A stretch of DNA of 64,000 nucleotides from Onishia niordana (GCF_004798965.1 NZ_SDSD01000006.1:211547-275546), one strand, 5' to 3'. Counted from the stretch's first letter, positions 21,034 through 29,880 are shown. Notes: generated from the sequence alone by a model not told the origin. Made by a program: numbers and translations.

Positions 21034-21510
21034 TTGATCTCTCCTCTTGTTCGATGCCGCGACCAGCCATGCCTGCGGAAATCGCGCTAGATAATGATGC
21101 CTATTGTGCGGGATTAGAGGCCGATCGGGTAGCCGCCTTGGTCGGCACGAAAGGATTTTAAACGGTCGTTTGCTTCTATGTCTCGCCCATGATAAGCATA
21201 CTCACTGGACAGTGTCGCATGGCGGGGCGCGATGGACGGTCATGGTCGCCCATGACGGCGCCCTCAAGCGACAATGATGCCGGGTGGGAAAGGATGAAAT
21301 GCCGGCCGGTTTGGGGTCATTTATGCCGCCGACATTGTGGCGGCACGGCCCCTGTGGCAGATTACGCACCTGCCCGGGATCTGTCGGTTGATCATGCACT
21401 TAACGAAAGAATCTAACGACCTGCCCATCGGTGATAACGGGGCGGCCGATGCATGATCGCGCCATCCCCGACTCACGCCTCACGAGGCCCCCAGCGAAAG
21501 CGAGGACACC
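21034..21510. other. etfQO/etfB divergent regulatory region
   Basis: 477 bases with no supported gene. It holds the PsrA-like palindrome at 21160-21173 and a GCCGCC/GGCGGC hairpin at about 21325-21344. On the etfQO strand, TAAAAT next to the palindrome could be a -10 box, with no good -35. Nothing else recognised. Confidence 0.5.
21160..21173. promoter_or_regulatory. PsrA-like operator (etfQO/etfB)
   Basis: AAAC-GGTC-GTTTGC, a near-perfect palindrome. It fits the C/GAAAC-N2-4-GTTTG/C pattern described for the TetR-family fatty-acid regulator PsrA of Pseudomonas, except for T in place of C/G on the left flank. In Pseudomonas the etf genes are reported PsrA targets. Assignment is by pattern only; no psrA gene is in the window. 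Confidence 0.5.
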
Positions 21511-22260
21511 ATGAAAGTATTGGTCGCGGTCAAACGCGTCATCGATTACAACGTCAAGATCCGCGTCAAGCCGGATCACTCCGACGTCGATCTTACCAAC
21601 GTCAAGATGGCGATGAACCCCTTCTGCGAGATCGCCGTGGAAGAAGCGGTCCGCCTCAAGGAAAAAGGCGTGGCCACTGAAGTGGTCGCCGTGACCGTGG
21701 GCCCCAAGGCGGCTCAGGAACAGCTGCGTACGGCCATGGCGCTGGGTGCCGATCGCGCCATCCACGTCCAGACCGACGACAAGGTCGAGTCGCTGGCGGT
21801 CGCCAAGCTGCTCAAGGGTGTGGTCGACGAGGAGCAGCCGGGACTGGTGATCCTCGGCAAGCAGGCGATCGATACCGACAACAACCAGACCGGCCAGATG
21901 CTGGCTGCGCTTTCCGGTCTTCCTCAGGGCACCTTTGCCTCCGAGGTGGATATTCAGGGCGAGAAAGTCTCGGTGATTCGCGAGATCGATGGCGGCCTGC
22001 AGACGGTCGAATTGTCGCTGCCGGCGATCGTGACGACTGACCTGCGCCTCAACGAGCCGCGCTACGCCAAACTGCCGGACATCATGAAAGCCAAGAAGAA
22101 GCCGCTGGCCGTCAAGACGCCAGAGGACTATGGCGTGGCAACCGCCAGCAAGGTCAGCCTGGTCAAGGTCGAGGCGCCGGCCGAGCGCAAGGGCGGCATC
22201 AAGGTGGGCTCGGTGGATGAGCTGGTCGACAAACTCAAGAACGAAGCCAAAGTGCTTTGA
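21511..22260 (+). CDS. etfB: Electron transfer flavoprotein beta subunit
   Basis: 249-residue EtfB, which binds AMP and, with EtfA, shuttles electrons from acyl-CoA dehydrogenases to EtfQO. It opens [20 protein letters not shown] and has the recognition-loop region [19 protein letters not shown] and [21 protein letters not shown], all typical of the family. GAGGACACC precedes the ATG. The stop is 14 bases before the etfA ATG, with the etfA ribosome site in the gap. Confidence 0.96.
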   Translation: MKVLVAVKRVIDYNVKIRVKPDHSDVDLTNVKMAMNPFCEIAVEEAVRLKEKGVATEVVAVTVGPKAAQEQLRTAMALGADRAIHVQTDDKVESLAVAKLLKGVVDEEQPGLVILGKQAIDTDNNQTGQMLAALSGLPQGTFASEVDIQGEKVSVIREIDGGLQTVELSLPAIVTTDLRLNEPRYAKLPDIMKAKKKPLAVKTPEDYGVATASKVSLVKVEAPAERKGGIKVGSVDELVDKLKNEAKVL

Positions 22261-22274
22261 AAGGAGCTGATCTC

Positions 22275-23213
22275 ATGAGCATTCTGGTACTCGCCGATCA
22301 TCACGATGGGCAGCTCGCCGGTACCACCGCCCACGTGGTCGCCGCGGCGCAGGAAATTGCCAATGCCGGCGGTGGTGACATCGACGTGCTGGTGGCCGGT
22401 GAAGATGTAGCCGCTGTCGCCAAGTCCGCGGCCAAGCTTGATGGTGTTGCCCGGGTACGGGTGGCGGATCATGCCGTCTATGCCCACCAGCTGGCGGAGC
22501 CACTCGGCGCGCTGCTGGTCGAGCTAGCCGGTGACTACAGCCACGTGCTGGCCAGCGCCTCGACCACCGGCAAGAACGTGATGCCGCGTCTGGCCGCCCT
22601 GAAGGATGTGTCCCAGCTCTCCGACGTCATCGCCGTCGAAAGCGCCGATACCTTCAGCCGACCCATCTATGCCGGCAACGCCATCGCCACCGTCAAGAGC
22701 GACGATGTCCTCAAGGTGCTCACCGTGCGCTCGACCGGCTTCGATGCTGTGAATGGCGAGGGCAGTGCCAGCATCGAGGCGATCGACACGGTGGTGGAAA
22801 ATAGCCAGTCAACCTTCATCAAGGAAGATCTGGCCCAGAGCGATAGGCCTGAACTTGGCGCTGCGAAAGTGGTCATCTCCGGTGGTCGCGGCATGGGCAA
22901 TGGCGAGAACTTCAAGCTGCTCGACGGTATCGCCGACAAGCTGGGTGCCGCTATCGGTGCCTCGCGTGCTGCGGTGGATGCAGGCTATGTGCCCAACGAT
23001 ATGCAGGTTGGCCAGACGGGCAAGATCGTTGCCCCGGATTTGTATATCGCGGTAGGCATCAGTGGTGCCATCCAGCACCTGGCCGGCATGAAGGATTCCA
23101 AGGTGATTGTCGCCATCAACCAGGATGACGAAGCGCCGATCTTTCAGGTAGCAGATTATGGCTTGGTCGGTGATCTGTTCCAGGTGTTGCCGGAGCTAGA
23201 GAGCAAGCTGTGA
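22275..23213 (+). CDS. etfA: Electron transfer flavoprotein alpha subunit
   Basis: 312-residue EtfA, the FAD-binding partner of EtfB. The C-terminal FAD domain is clear: [51 protein letters not shown] and [23 protein letters not shown] 22275 is preferred over the in-frame TTG at 22257, with AAGGAG at 22261-22266. The gene ends normally (PELESKL), but a second, diverged copy of its last ~24 codons follows in tandem (see the next entry). Confidence 0.96.
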   Translation: MSILVLADHHDGQLAGTTAHVVAAAQEIANAGGGDIDVLVAGEDVAAVAKSAAKLDGVARVRVADHAVYAHQLAEPLGALLVELAGDYSHVLASASTTGKNVMPRLAALKDVSQLSDVIAVESADTFSRPIYAGNAIATVKSDDVLKVLTVRSTGFDAVNGEGSASIEAIDTVVENSQSTFIKEDLAQSDRPELGAAKVVISGGRGMGNGENFKLLDGIADKLGAAIGASRAAVDAGYVPNDMQVGQTGKIVAPDLYIAVGISGAIQHLAGMKDSKVIVAINQDDEAPIFQVADYGLVGDLFQVLPELESKL

Positions 23214-23225
23214 TGAACGCGTGGT

Positions 23226-23307
23226 CTTTCAGGTAGCGCCTTCGATAGTCTGCGGCCTGGTCGGTGATCTGTTCCAGGTGCTGCCGGAGCTTGAAAGCAA
23301 GCTGTAA
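23226..23307 (+). pseudogene. Partial tandem copy of the etfA 3' end
   Basis: Starting 13 bases after the etfA stop, the sequence repeats the last part of etfA. CTTTCAGGTAGC occurs at 23141 and again at 23226; the shared end GGTCGGTGATCTGTTCCAGG follows in both. The copy is open and would read [19 protein letters not shown] then PELESKL and stop (TAA), against [16 protein letters not shown] then PELESKL (TGA) in the gene. It has a net 9-base insertion that replaces DY, and only silent changes in the rest. It has no start codon or ribosome site, so it is a remnant. Confidence 0.85.
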
Positions 23308-23376
23308 GGCGATGAGTATTAGTGGTTGCTGAAAGCTGCCAAGCGCTAAACCATTGCCGCTGATTGAGCATCTACG

Positions 23377-23408
23377 ACCGGCCTTCCTTCGGGGAGGCCG
23401 GTTTTTTT
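23377..23408 (+). terminator. Rho-independent terminator after etfBA
   Basis: Stem ACCGGCCTTCC (23377-23387) with GGGAGGCCGGT (23392-23402), one G-T pair, a TTCG tetraloop, then six more T bases. It lies beyond the etfA tail copy, so the copy is probably transcribed with etfA. Confidence 0.9.
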
Positions 23409-23464
23409 ATGCGAAAGGATGAGAGAAGGCGTCGATAGGCGCAGAGGGGCATCAAGTCATGCTT

Positions 23465-23483
23465 GTTATTGATAATTGTTGCT
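23465..23483. promoter_or_regulatory. Fur-box-like AT-rich site upstream of the TonB operon
   Basis: GTTATTGATAATTGTTGCT matches 12 of 19 positions of the classic Fur box, with an intact TGATAAT half-site. It is an AT-rich island in GC-rich DNA, 49 bases before the first gene of the TonB2-type operon. Iron control is reasonable for a TonB system, but the match is imperfect. Confidence 0.4.
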
Positions 23484-23531
23484 ATTTGAGGTAGCGTTTC
23501 ATCCACTTGCGGCAAGGATCAATGGGAGAGC

Positions 23532-24443
23532 GTGGTGCGACATACCCCCAAACGGTGGCGAACGAGATGGATCTTGGCGCTTGCGCTGGCAATGCCGACC
23601 GTACCTGCCTTGGCTAATGAAAAACTTCTCGATGAGACCCTTTCTGCCGAGCAGTCGCAGGCTGAACTGCAGGCACGTATCGATGCCGCTGACGAGAAAA
23701 CTCGCGCCGATATCAAGGCGCTGCGGCAGAAGCAGGCGGAATTGCGTCAGTTGACGGGCTACAACCGTGATATGGCCCCGCGCCTGGACCAGCAGGCCGC
23801 GACGCTAGATGACCGCGAAGCGGCACTCAATGCTTTGGGGGACACCCGCGAGGCGTTGCCGGGGATGCTCCACGACCTGGTGAAGCGACTGCGCCAGTGG
23901 GTCGAGGCGGATTTGCCCTTTCTCAAGCAGGAGCGCATGGCGCGGGTAGATAGCCTTGAGTCCCTGCTCGCCAACGCCGAGGTCAGTTACGGCGAAGCGC
24001 TTGAGCGCGTGCTGGCCGCCTGGCGCACTGAGCTCGACTATGGGCGAGAACTGGATGCCTGGCGCGGTCTTCTGGACGCTGCCCCGTCGAGTGGCCGCTC
24101 AACTATGTCGTCAAGCAAGTCTATGTCGGCAGGCGAATCGCTCTCCCAGGAAGTCGATTTTCTGCGTGTCGGTCGCGTCGGACTCTATTACCTGACACCG
24201 GATGGACGTGAGGGGGGCGTGTGGAAGACCACCGCCATGGAATGGCAGCCACTCGATGGCAACGAGCGTGCTGAGGTCGACAAGGGGCTACGTATCGCTC
24301 ACGACCAGCGTGCACCAGCGTTGCTGACGCTACCCGTGTCCCAGCCGGTCGGTGCCAATGCGTCAGTATCTGACGAAAACGCGCCTGTCTCTGTCGGCAT
24401 TACCACCGAGGGCTCGCGTTCGGGCGAGGAGGACGCTACATGA
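23532..24443 (+). CDS. DUF3450 periplasmic protein of the TonB2-type system
   Basis: 303-residue secreted protein. A signal peptide (WILALALAMPTVPALA) is followed by a long coiled coil (~residues 35-110, LLDETLSAEQSQAELQARID onward) and a globular part containing VDFLRVGRVGLYYLTPDG and a tryptophan-rich GGVWKTTAMEWQPL block, the DUF3450 pattern. A low-complexity Ser/Glu-rich tail ends it. Such genes sit first in TonB2/TtpC clusters of Vibrio and relatives; the role is unknown, probably periplasmic and linked to the ExbB-like partner. The start is GTG 23532 (another GTG follows at once, so the exact start is uncertain). Overlaps the next gene by four bases. Confidence 0.8.
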   Translation: MVRHTPKRWRTRWILALALAMPTVPALANEKLLDETLSAEQSQAELQARIDAADEKTRADIKALRQKQAELRQLTGYNRDMAPRLDQQAATLDDREAALNALGDTREALPGMLHDLVKRLRQWVEADLPFLKQERMARVDSLESLLANAEVSYGEALERVLAAWRTELDYGRELDAWRGLLDAAPSSGRSTMSSSKSMSAGESLSQEVDFLRVGRVGLYYLTPDGREGGVWKTTAMEWQPLDGNERAEVDKGLRIAHDQRAPALLTLPVSQPVGANASVSDENAPVSVGITTEGSRSGEEDAT

Positions 24444-25828
24444 AGCGCTTGTTAGGCATCAGTGCTGCCGTCATCACGCTCGGACTGATGCAGACGGCTA
24501 TCGCCCAGCCAGCCGAGGCCCAGGATCAACCCCAGCAGGCCACTGGCTCGCCGATCCAGACGCTCAAGGCCGAGCGCCAAGCCGCTGAGGCAAGGGATAG
24601 AGCGCGTCTCTCGGCGCTGGTCGAGGATCGCGAAGCCCTGTCGGCACGTCTGGCCGAGGTCTCGTCGCAACTGGAAGAGGCGCGCGCGCATCGCCAACGG
24701 CTCGATGTCCGCGAGGGCGAGCTTGATGCCCGCCGCGAGGCACTGGCTGAAAAGCGCCAGCAGGCGGGCGGTGAGATGGAGGCCATCGCCGGCACGCTGG
24801 AAAGCCAGACCAATGCCCTGCGGGATGACCTGGCAGACAGCTTCTTGACCGCGGGTGAGGTCAGTCTGCCGCCAAGGATGGGCAGTGATGCCTTGCCGCG
24901 TCTTGAGCATCTCGAGGCACTGGCCGACAGCCTGATGTCGCTTACCGTGGCGAGCGGTCAGGTCCAGCGATTGACTGCGCCGGTGGCCGATGCCGGCGGT
25001 GAGCGAGAGCGTCGGGAGGTCATTCGTGTTGGCGATATATTGGCGTTGAGCGAAGGTCAGCTGCTGCGCCGCCCCGGCCCGGATGGTCAGCTATCGATGA
25101 GTGGCCATACCCCGCGCGCGGCTTCAGAGACGCTCAAGAACTTCCAGGCGGGTCGTGAAGACCGGGTGGTGATAGATCCGTCCCAGGGCCAGGTGATGGA
25201 GGTGCTCGCCCAGCAGCCGAGCCTGCTCGAGCGTTTCCATCAGGGGGGCGCGGTCGGTTATGTGGTCGTGACACTGGGCGTATTGGGACTACTGGCGGCA
25301 CTGGCTCAGTATGCCTACCTGATCCGGGTCAGCCTGGCCGTGCGCCGCCAGCTCGGCGATTTGAATCATCCGGGTAATAACAATCCACTGGGTCGAGTGA
25401 TTCGCCGCCTCGCATCGCTGTCGCGTGATCATGCCGCGGAGGCGCTGGAGGCACGCCTCGATGAGGCGCTGCTCGCTGAGCAGCCGCGACTCGAGCGTGG
25501 TCAGCCGCTGGTCAAGCTGCTCGCTGCGGTGGCGCCCTTGCTCGGCCTGTTGGGCACGGTGACTGGGATGATCGGCACCTTTCAGGCGATCACGGTGTTT
25601 GGTACCGGAGATCCGCAGATGATGGCCGGTGGTATCAGTCAGGCCTTGGTGACCACGGTACTTGGCCTGATCACTGCCGTCCCGTTGTTGTTCGCTCATA
25701 CGGCGCTTGCCAGCCGTAGCCGTCACCTGGTCGGTGTGATCGAGGGGCGCGCCAGTGCCGCTCTGGCGGAACGTCTCGAGCCTCTTACTGCAGATGATGA
25801 ACGAGAACGTCATGCCAGTCTGGCTTGA
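24440..25828 (+). CDS. TtpC-like ExbB/TolQ-family protein with long periplasmic N-terminus
   Basis: 462 residues. A signal peptide (LLGISAAVITLGLMQTAIA) is followed by a ~120-residue coiled coil rich in E, A and R, then a linker domain (EVIRVGDILALSEGQLLRRPG), a transmembrane segment (VGYVVVTLGVLGLLAALAQYAYL) and a MotA/TolQ/ExbB domain with APLLGLLGTVTGMIGTFQAI near the C-terminus. This layout is that of TtpC, the fourth component of the Vibrio TonB2 complex, which joins ExbB2-ExbD2-TonB2 for siderophore uptake. ATGA overlap upstream; the 3' end overlaps exbB by 17 bases. Confidence 0.85.
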   Translation: MKRLLGISAAVITLGLMQTAIAQPAEAQDQPQQATGSPIQTLKAERQAAEARDRARLSALVEDREALSARLAEVSSQLEEARAHRQRLDVREGELDARREALAEKRQQAGGEMEAIAGTLESQTNALRDDLADSFLTAGEVSLPPRMGSDALPRLEHLEALADSLMSLTVASGQVQRLTAPVADAGGERERREVIRVGDILALSEGQLLRRPGPDGQLSMSGHTPRAASETLKNFQAGREDRVVIDPSQGQVMEVLAQQPSLLERFHQGGAVGYVVVTLGVLGLLAALAQYAYLIRVSLAVRRQLGDLNHPGNNNPLGRVIRRLASLSRDHAAEALEARLDEALLAEQPRLERGQPLVKLLAAVAPLLGLLGTVTGMIGTFQAITVFGTGDPQMMAGGISQALVTTVLGLITAVPLLFAHTALASRSRHLVGVIEGRASAALAERLEPLTADDERERHASLA

Positions 25829-26345
25829 ACCACTGAGCTGGTTGTTCCGTGCCGGTGGACCGGTGCTGGTGGCCATCGCCCTGGTGGCGGTGGTGCTATT
25901 CAGCCTGGCACTTGAGCGCTGGTGGTATTTTCGTCTCACGTATCGGCGGGCTCGACGCTCATTGATCAGGCGTTGGGTGGCGCGCGAAGAGCATGTCAGC
26001 TGGAGTGCTCGCACCTTGCGGGAGGCTTGGACCCGCGAGCTGATCGCGCGGTTACGTCGCCCCTTGCCCTGGCTCAGATGGCTGGTGGCGGTCTGTCCCT
26101 TGCTGGGGCTGTTGGGCACGGTGACCGGAATGATCAGTGTCTTCGATAGCCTCTCGCTGAGCGAGGTCAATCAAGCGCGGGCAATGTCCGACGGCGTCGC
26201 CCGTGCCATTCTGCCGACATTGGTCGGCATGGCTGTGGCGGTGGTCGGCTTGCTTTTTACCACCCGCCTGGAACACATCATTCGCCGCGAAGACCAGAAG
26301 CTCCATGATCGGATGGCTCGCGCCACGGAGGACTCTCATGCGTAG
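25812..26345 (+). CDS. exbB: ExbB-type proton channel subunit (TonB2-type)
   Basis: 177-residue inner-membrane protein. Three membrane segments are visible: PVLVAIALVAVVLFSLALE, WLRWLVAVCPLLGLLGTVTGM, and ILPTLVGMAVAVVGLLF. The GLLGTVTGMI block is the MotA/TolQ/ExbB signature. With ExbD it would conduct protons and energise TonB. The frame extends upstream to 25755 inside the preceding gene; ATG 25812 fits the family length, with only a weak ribosome site (ACGAGA). It overlaps exbD by eight bases. Confidence 0.88.
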   Translation: MPVWLEPLSWLFRAGGPVLVAIALVAVVLFSLALERWWYFRLTYRRARRSLIRRWVAREEHVSWSARTLREAWTRELIARLRRPLPWLRWLVAVCPLLGLLGTVTGMISVFDSLSLSEVNQARAMSDGVARAILPTLVGMAVAVVGLLFTTRLEHIIRREDQKLHDRMARATEDSHA

Positions 26346-26745
26346 GCGTCGCCTGGAGGGCGATCACGGTAGCGAAGGGGAGGTCAATCTCACCCCCATG
26401 CTCGACGTGGTCTTCATCATGCTGATCTTTTTCATCGTCACCACGTCTTTCATCAAGGAAAGCGGGGTCGAGATCCAGCGTCCCGAGTCCAGTGCGGCCA
26501 CGCCGCGACCGGATGCGCAGGTGATGGTCGCCATTACTGCCGAGGGCTCGGTTTGGGTCGATGGCCAACCGGTCGACCTGCACCGTCTGGGCGATACGGT
26601 GTCCGCGCTTGTCACTGATCAAGGCGCCGTGGTCATCCAGGCCGATCGTGAGTCTACCACTGGGCTTTTGATCGAGGTCATGGATAGCCTGCGGGATGCC
26701 GGTGTCGAGAATCTGGCCGTAGCGGCCAGCCGAGAGGCGTCCTGA
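26338..26745 (+). CDS. exbD: ExbD-type proton channel subunit (TonB2-type)
   Basis: 135 residues with a single transmembrane helix. EVNLTPMLDVVFIMLIFF places the proton-carrying aspartate at residue 24 or so, the ExbD/TolR hallmark, followed by a periplasmic domain (AVVIQADRESTTGLLIEVMDSL). GGAGG at 26327-26331 fixes the ATG at 26338, inside the exbB 3' end. The stop overlaps the tonB start (TGATG). Confidence 0.92.
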   Translation: MRRRRLEGDHGSEGEVNLTPMLDVVFIMLIFFIVTTSFIKESGVEIQRPESSAATPRPDAQVMVAITAEGSVWVDGQPVDLHRLGDTVSALVTDQGAVVIQADRESTTGLLIEVMDSLRDAGVENLAVAASREAS

Positions 26746-27503
26746 TGCGTCACCTGGTGGCCATTCTGGGGGGCGTCATGCTGGTCGGTGGCCTCTTCGC
26801 CCTGCTGGCGATGCTGGTATCACCGCCGGACGACACGCCGACACTCGATGTGCCGGCCGTATCCCTTGCCATGGTCGAAGCGCCGACTCAGCAGTCGGCC
26901 AGTGCGGCGCCAACGCCTACGCCGCCGGCACCATCGGTCGCTCCGCCACCTCCGGCCCCTGAACCGGCGCCCCAGACACAAAGCGCGATCAGCCTGCCTG
27001 ACCCCGAGCTGCCCGCGGAGCCGCAAGCATCACCGCCATCAGAGATGACGCTGCCCGACCTAGAAGAGCAGCGCCCGGACCCTGAGCCAACGCCTGAGCC
27101 CATGCCTGAGCCAGAACCCAGGAACGAGCCGGCCGAGCCTGTGACAGACACCGAGCCAGCCGAGCCACAAGAGGTTGCAGCGGCCAATGGACGTGGGGAG
27201 AGCGCCAACGAGGCCACCGAGGATGCCAGTTCTCAAGAGGTGACGGCCGCTCCGCGTCCGACGCGAAAAGTCCCCCCGCAGTACCCGTCGCGGGCACAGC
27301 GACGGGGTCTGCAGGGACATGTGGTGGTGGCTTTCACCATTCGTCCCGGTGGCGAGGTTGACCGTGATTCGATCACGGTCGTCGAGGCCGACCCCGCTCG
27401 CGTCTTTGATCGCGCTGCCCGTCGCGCGATAGCCGGCTGGGAGTTTCCGGCCTCTGGCTCGCCGCGGCGGGTGCGGCAGCGTCTAGAGTTCAAACTGAGG
27501 TAA
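26745..27503 (+). CDS. tonB: TonB energy transducer
   Basis: 252 residues: an N-terminal membrane anchor (LVAILGGVMLVGGLFALLAML), a long Pro/Glu-rich periplasm-spanning region (~residues 45-150, with PEPTPEP-type runs), and a C-terminal TonB domain from about residue 172 (KVPPQYPSRAQRRGLQGHVV, ending AIAGWEFPASGSPRRVRQRL). It transmits the proton-motive force from the ExbBD channel to outer-membrane receptors. No receptor gene is in the window, so the substrate is unknown. Overlaps the next gene (TAATG). Confidence 0.93.
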   Translation: MRHLVAILGGVMLVGGLFALLAMLVSPPDDTPTLDVPAVSLAMVEAPTQQSASAAPTPTPPAPSVAPPPPAPEPAPQTQSAISLPDPELPAEPQASPPSEMTLPDLEEQRPDPEPTPEPMPEPEPRNEPAEPVTDTEPAEPQEVAAANGRGESANEATEDASSQEVTAAPRPTRKVPPQYPSRAQRRGLQGHVVVAFTIRPGGEVDRDSITVVEADPARVFDRAARRAIAGWEFPASGSPRRVRQRLEFKLR

Positions 27504-28663
27504 TGGCTAACGTGATGAAGGTGCCGACTGCTTCCATCTACCGCCTGCTTGTGGGGCTGCTGCTCACGGCGATAACGACCGCTCACTGCCTGGCGGCGCC
27601 GTCGCTTCCTGGTGGCATCCTGCGCGATCTGGAATCGGTCGAGCAGGACCTGGCGGCGGCGGATGGCTCAGATGACATCCTGGCACTCGAGAATCGCGCC
27701 CTGTCTCAGGCCAAGCGTCTGGCGGGTGGCAATGATGCCGACCGCTGGGCGCGAGCGCTCTATCTTCAGCTGGCATCACAAGCGGCGGTTCGCCGTGACG
27801 CCTATGACGATGCAGCTAAGCATATCGCGACGGCTCGAGGCGTGCGGGGCGTCGATGCGGCGATGCAGTCTCGTTGGCAGCATTGGGAGGCGAGCCTGCG
27901 TCTGCGCGCCGGTCAGCAGGCCAAGGGAGCGGAGCTGCTGAAGGCCTGGCTCGACGAGCACTCAGGTGAGGCCGACGATTACTGGCGACTCGCGAACGCT
28001 CAGGCACGCCTCAAGCGGTGGTCGTCAGCGGCCGCCACGCTGGAGAAACTGCCCGGTGCGTTGAGTGATGCCGCAGCAGACCAGGAGCCACTTTCTGAGT
28101 CGCGAATGATGCTTGCGGCAAGCATCTATCAGCATGCCGGTGAAGATGAGAAGGCGCTTACGATGATCGAGCGCCTGTTGGCCGGTGCGTCCCATGATGA
28201 GGCGACATGGCGGCGGGCGGCCGGTCTCGCACAGCGACTGGGGCGAGATGCCCATGCCGCCGCCCTATGGGAAGCGGGCTGGCGACAAGGCGTGCTTAGC
28301 GGCGAGGCGGCGCTTGAGCGACGCATCAGACTCCACTTGCAGGCAGGCACACCCGCTCGAGCGGCGGAGCTTCTGGCCAACGCGCTGGACGAAGGAGCAC
28401 TTGACGATACCCTGGCGCGGCGTCGCCTGCTGGCGAGGGCCTATGAGCGGGCCAGGGCGCGCTCGTCAGCGCTCGAGGCCTGGCGGCAGGTTGCTAAGCA
28501 AAGCGGTGAGGCCGAAGACTGGTTGTACCTCGGTCAGCTAGCGGCGCAGTGGGGCAAGGATCCAGACGCTAATCAGGCGCTGTCCCGGGCGCAATCACTG
28601 GGTAGTGAGCAGGCCGCCGCCTGGCTTGACTATCTGGATCAGCACCCGTTGGAGCAGCGCTAG
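27503..28663 (+). CDS. TPR-repeat secreted protein at the end of the TonB operon
   Basis: 386 residues with a signal peptide (LLVGLLLTAITTAHCLAAP) and then almost wholly alpha-helical, Ala/Leu-rich repeats of TPR character (for example AGEDEKALTMIERLLAGA and GTPARAAELLANALDEGAL). A TPR protein is the usual last gene of TonB2 clusters in Vibrio and related bacteria; its function is not established, though a scaffolding role in the periplasm is plausible. It starts within the tonB stop codon, so translation is coupled. No terminator was found in the 156 bases before the convergent xthA. Confidence 0.78.
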   Translation: MANVMKVPTASIYRLLVGLLLTAITTAHCLAAPSLPGGILRDLESVEQDLAAADGSDDILALENRALSQAKRLAGGNDADRWARALYLQLASQAAVRRDAYDDAAKHIATARGVRGVDAAMQSRWQHWEASLRLRAGQQAKGAELLKAWLDEHSGEADDYWRLANAQARLKRWSSAAATLEKLPGALSDAAADQEPLSESRMMLAASIYQHAGEDEKALTMIERLLAGASHDEATWRRAAGLAQRLGRDAHAAALWEAGWRQGVLSGEAALERRIRLHLQAGTPARAAELLANALDEGALDDTLARRRLLARAYERARARSSALEAWRQVAKQSGEAEDWLYLGQLAAQWGKDPDANQALSRAQSLGSEQAAAWLDYLDQHPLEQR

Positions 28664-28819
28664 CGCCTAAAATAGCGCGTGGCAGTTTAGGAGTCAGTGT
28701 CCGGAGCCAGACTCGGGGATAGCGAGGGAGGGGAGCCTGCCCGCCCTAATGGCGAGCCAGGCGAGGGACAGCGGCGGCATTGTGAAACGTGTCATCCGTT
28801 GTCTCTATTGAGCGCCGGG

Positions 28820-29635
28820 CTAGAGTGCCAGTTCGGCCCACACCGGCGCGTGATCCGACGGCTTTTCCATGCCGCGCAGCGCATAGTCGATGCCTGCGTC
28901 AGTCACGACATCATAAAGCGGCTGGCTGACCAGGATATGGTCGATGCGCAGGCCGCGCTTGGGCTCGCGATCAAACCCCTTGGAGCGGTAGTCGAACCAG
29001 CTGAAGTAGTCGTCCCGGGTCGGGTGCACCAGGCGGTAGCTGTCGGCCAGCCCCCAATCCTTGACGCGGGTAAGCCAGGCACGCTCGATGGGCTGAAAAC
29101 TGGTCTTGCCTTCGCGCAACCAGCGCTTGCGATTGGCTTCACCGATGCCGATGTCGCGATCTTCGGGAGAAATATTGAAATCCCCCATGATGGCAAGGCG
29201 CATATCCGGCCGGCAGTCTTCTTCCAGCAGCCGTGACAGCTGGGCGTAGAAGCGTTCCTTGTAGGGAAACTTGGTGGGGTGCTCGACGTTCTCGCCCTGG
29301 GGGAAATAACCATTCCATACGGTGAGGTGTTCACCGTTGTCCAGCGTCAGGCGGGCGCCGATCATGCGTCGCTGGGCGTCGTCACCATCGTCGGGGAAAC
29401 CGTAAAACACCGCGTCGGGTTCCTGGCGACACATCAGCGCCACGCCATAGTGGCCTTTCTGGCCATGGAAATAGACGTGATACCCCAAGGCTTCCAGAGC
29501 TTCACGCGGGAATTCGCTATCCTGGACCTTGGTTTCCTGCAGCCCGATGACGTCCGGCGCATGCGCCTCGATGAGTGCCTCGAGTTGATGCGGGCGGGCA
29601 CGGACACCATTGATGTTGAACGACACCAGCCGCAT
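28820..29635 (-). CDS. xthA: Exodeoxyribonuclease III
   Basis: 271-residue AP endonuclease/3'-5' exonuclease for base-excision repair. It opens [14 protein letters not shown] and has LQETKVQD (metal glutamate), [18 protein letters not shown], the LRIDHILVS block and the terminal [10 protein letters not shown] with the catalytic histidine. All the exonuclease III landmarks are present at normal length. Its ATG overlaps the stop of the small basic gene upstream (TAATG), implying coupled translation. Confidence 0.93.
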   Translation of the reverse strand: MRLVSFNINGVRARPHQLEALIEAHAPDVIGLQETKVQDSEFPREALEALGYHVYFHGQKGHYGVALMCRQEPDAVFYGFPDDGDDAQRRMIGARLTLDNGEHLTVWNGYFPQGENVEHPTKFPYKERFYAQLSRLLEEDCRPDMRLAIMGDFNISPEDRDIGIGEANRKRWLREGKTSFQPIERAWLTRVKDWGLADSYRLVHPTRDDYFSWFDYRSKGFDREPKRGLRIDHILVSQPLYDVVTDAGIDYALRGMEKPSDHAPVWAELAL

Positions 29636-29880
29636 TATTTGCCCTCGTCGTCGGGTCGAGCGTTCTTGTCTGGATGAATCTCGATGGATTGCGCCTTTTG
29701 CATGCGCTCGAGCTTGCGCGCGGCCTGCTGCTTGCGCTGGTCCTGTTTCTTGGCGGTGAAGCGACGTGATGGCGCCACCTCATCGGGGTTGTTGTGGCGC
29801 CACTGCTTGTAATCCTTGCGCCGTCCGGTGCGGAGCTGCACCTTGTCGGCCAGCGAGCGAGTCTTCTTTCTGCGTGTCAT
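29635..29880 (-). CDS. Small basic protein upstream of xthA, unknown
   Basis: 81 residues, very rich in Lys, Arg and Gln ([19 protein letters not shown], then a [20 protein letters not shown] helix and an acidic end). I do not recognise a named family with confidence; the charge suggests nucleic-acid or ribosome binding, which is inference. The frame extends to 29919, but the ATG at 29880 has AAAGGA nine bases before it and is preferred. Directly coupled to xthA by a TAATG overlap. Confidence 0.7.
   Translation of the reverse strand: MTRRKKTRSLADKVQLRTGRRKDYKQWRHNNPDEVAPSRRFTAKKQDQRKQQAARKLERMQKAQSIEIHPDKNARPDDEGK

Noticed and set aside
19456..21090. A 544-residue open frame on the plus strand
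   Set aside because: It is antisense to the complete, motif-rich etfQO gene; long antisense frames are common in GC-rich DNA and this one has no recognisable domain.
25755..25811. Upstream extension of exbB
   Set aside because: It lies wholly inside the ttpC-like gene, begins with GTG without a ribosome site, and adds residues not expected before the first membrane segment.
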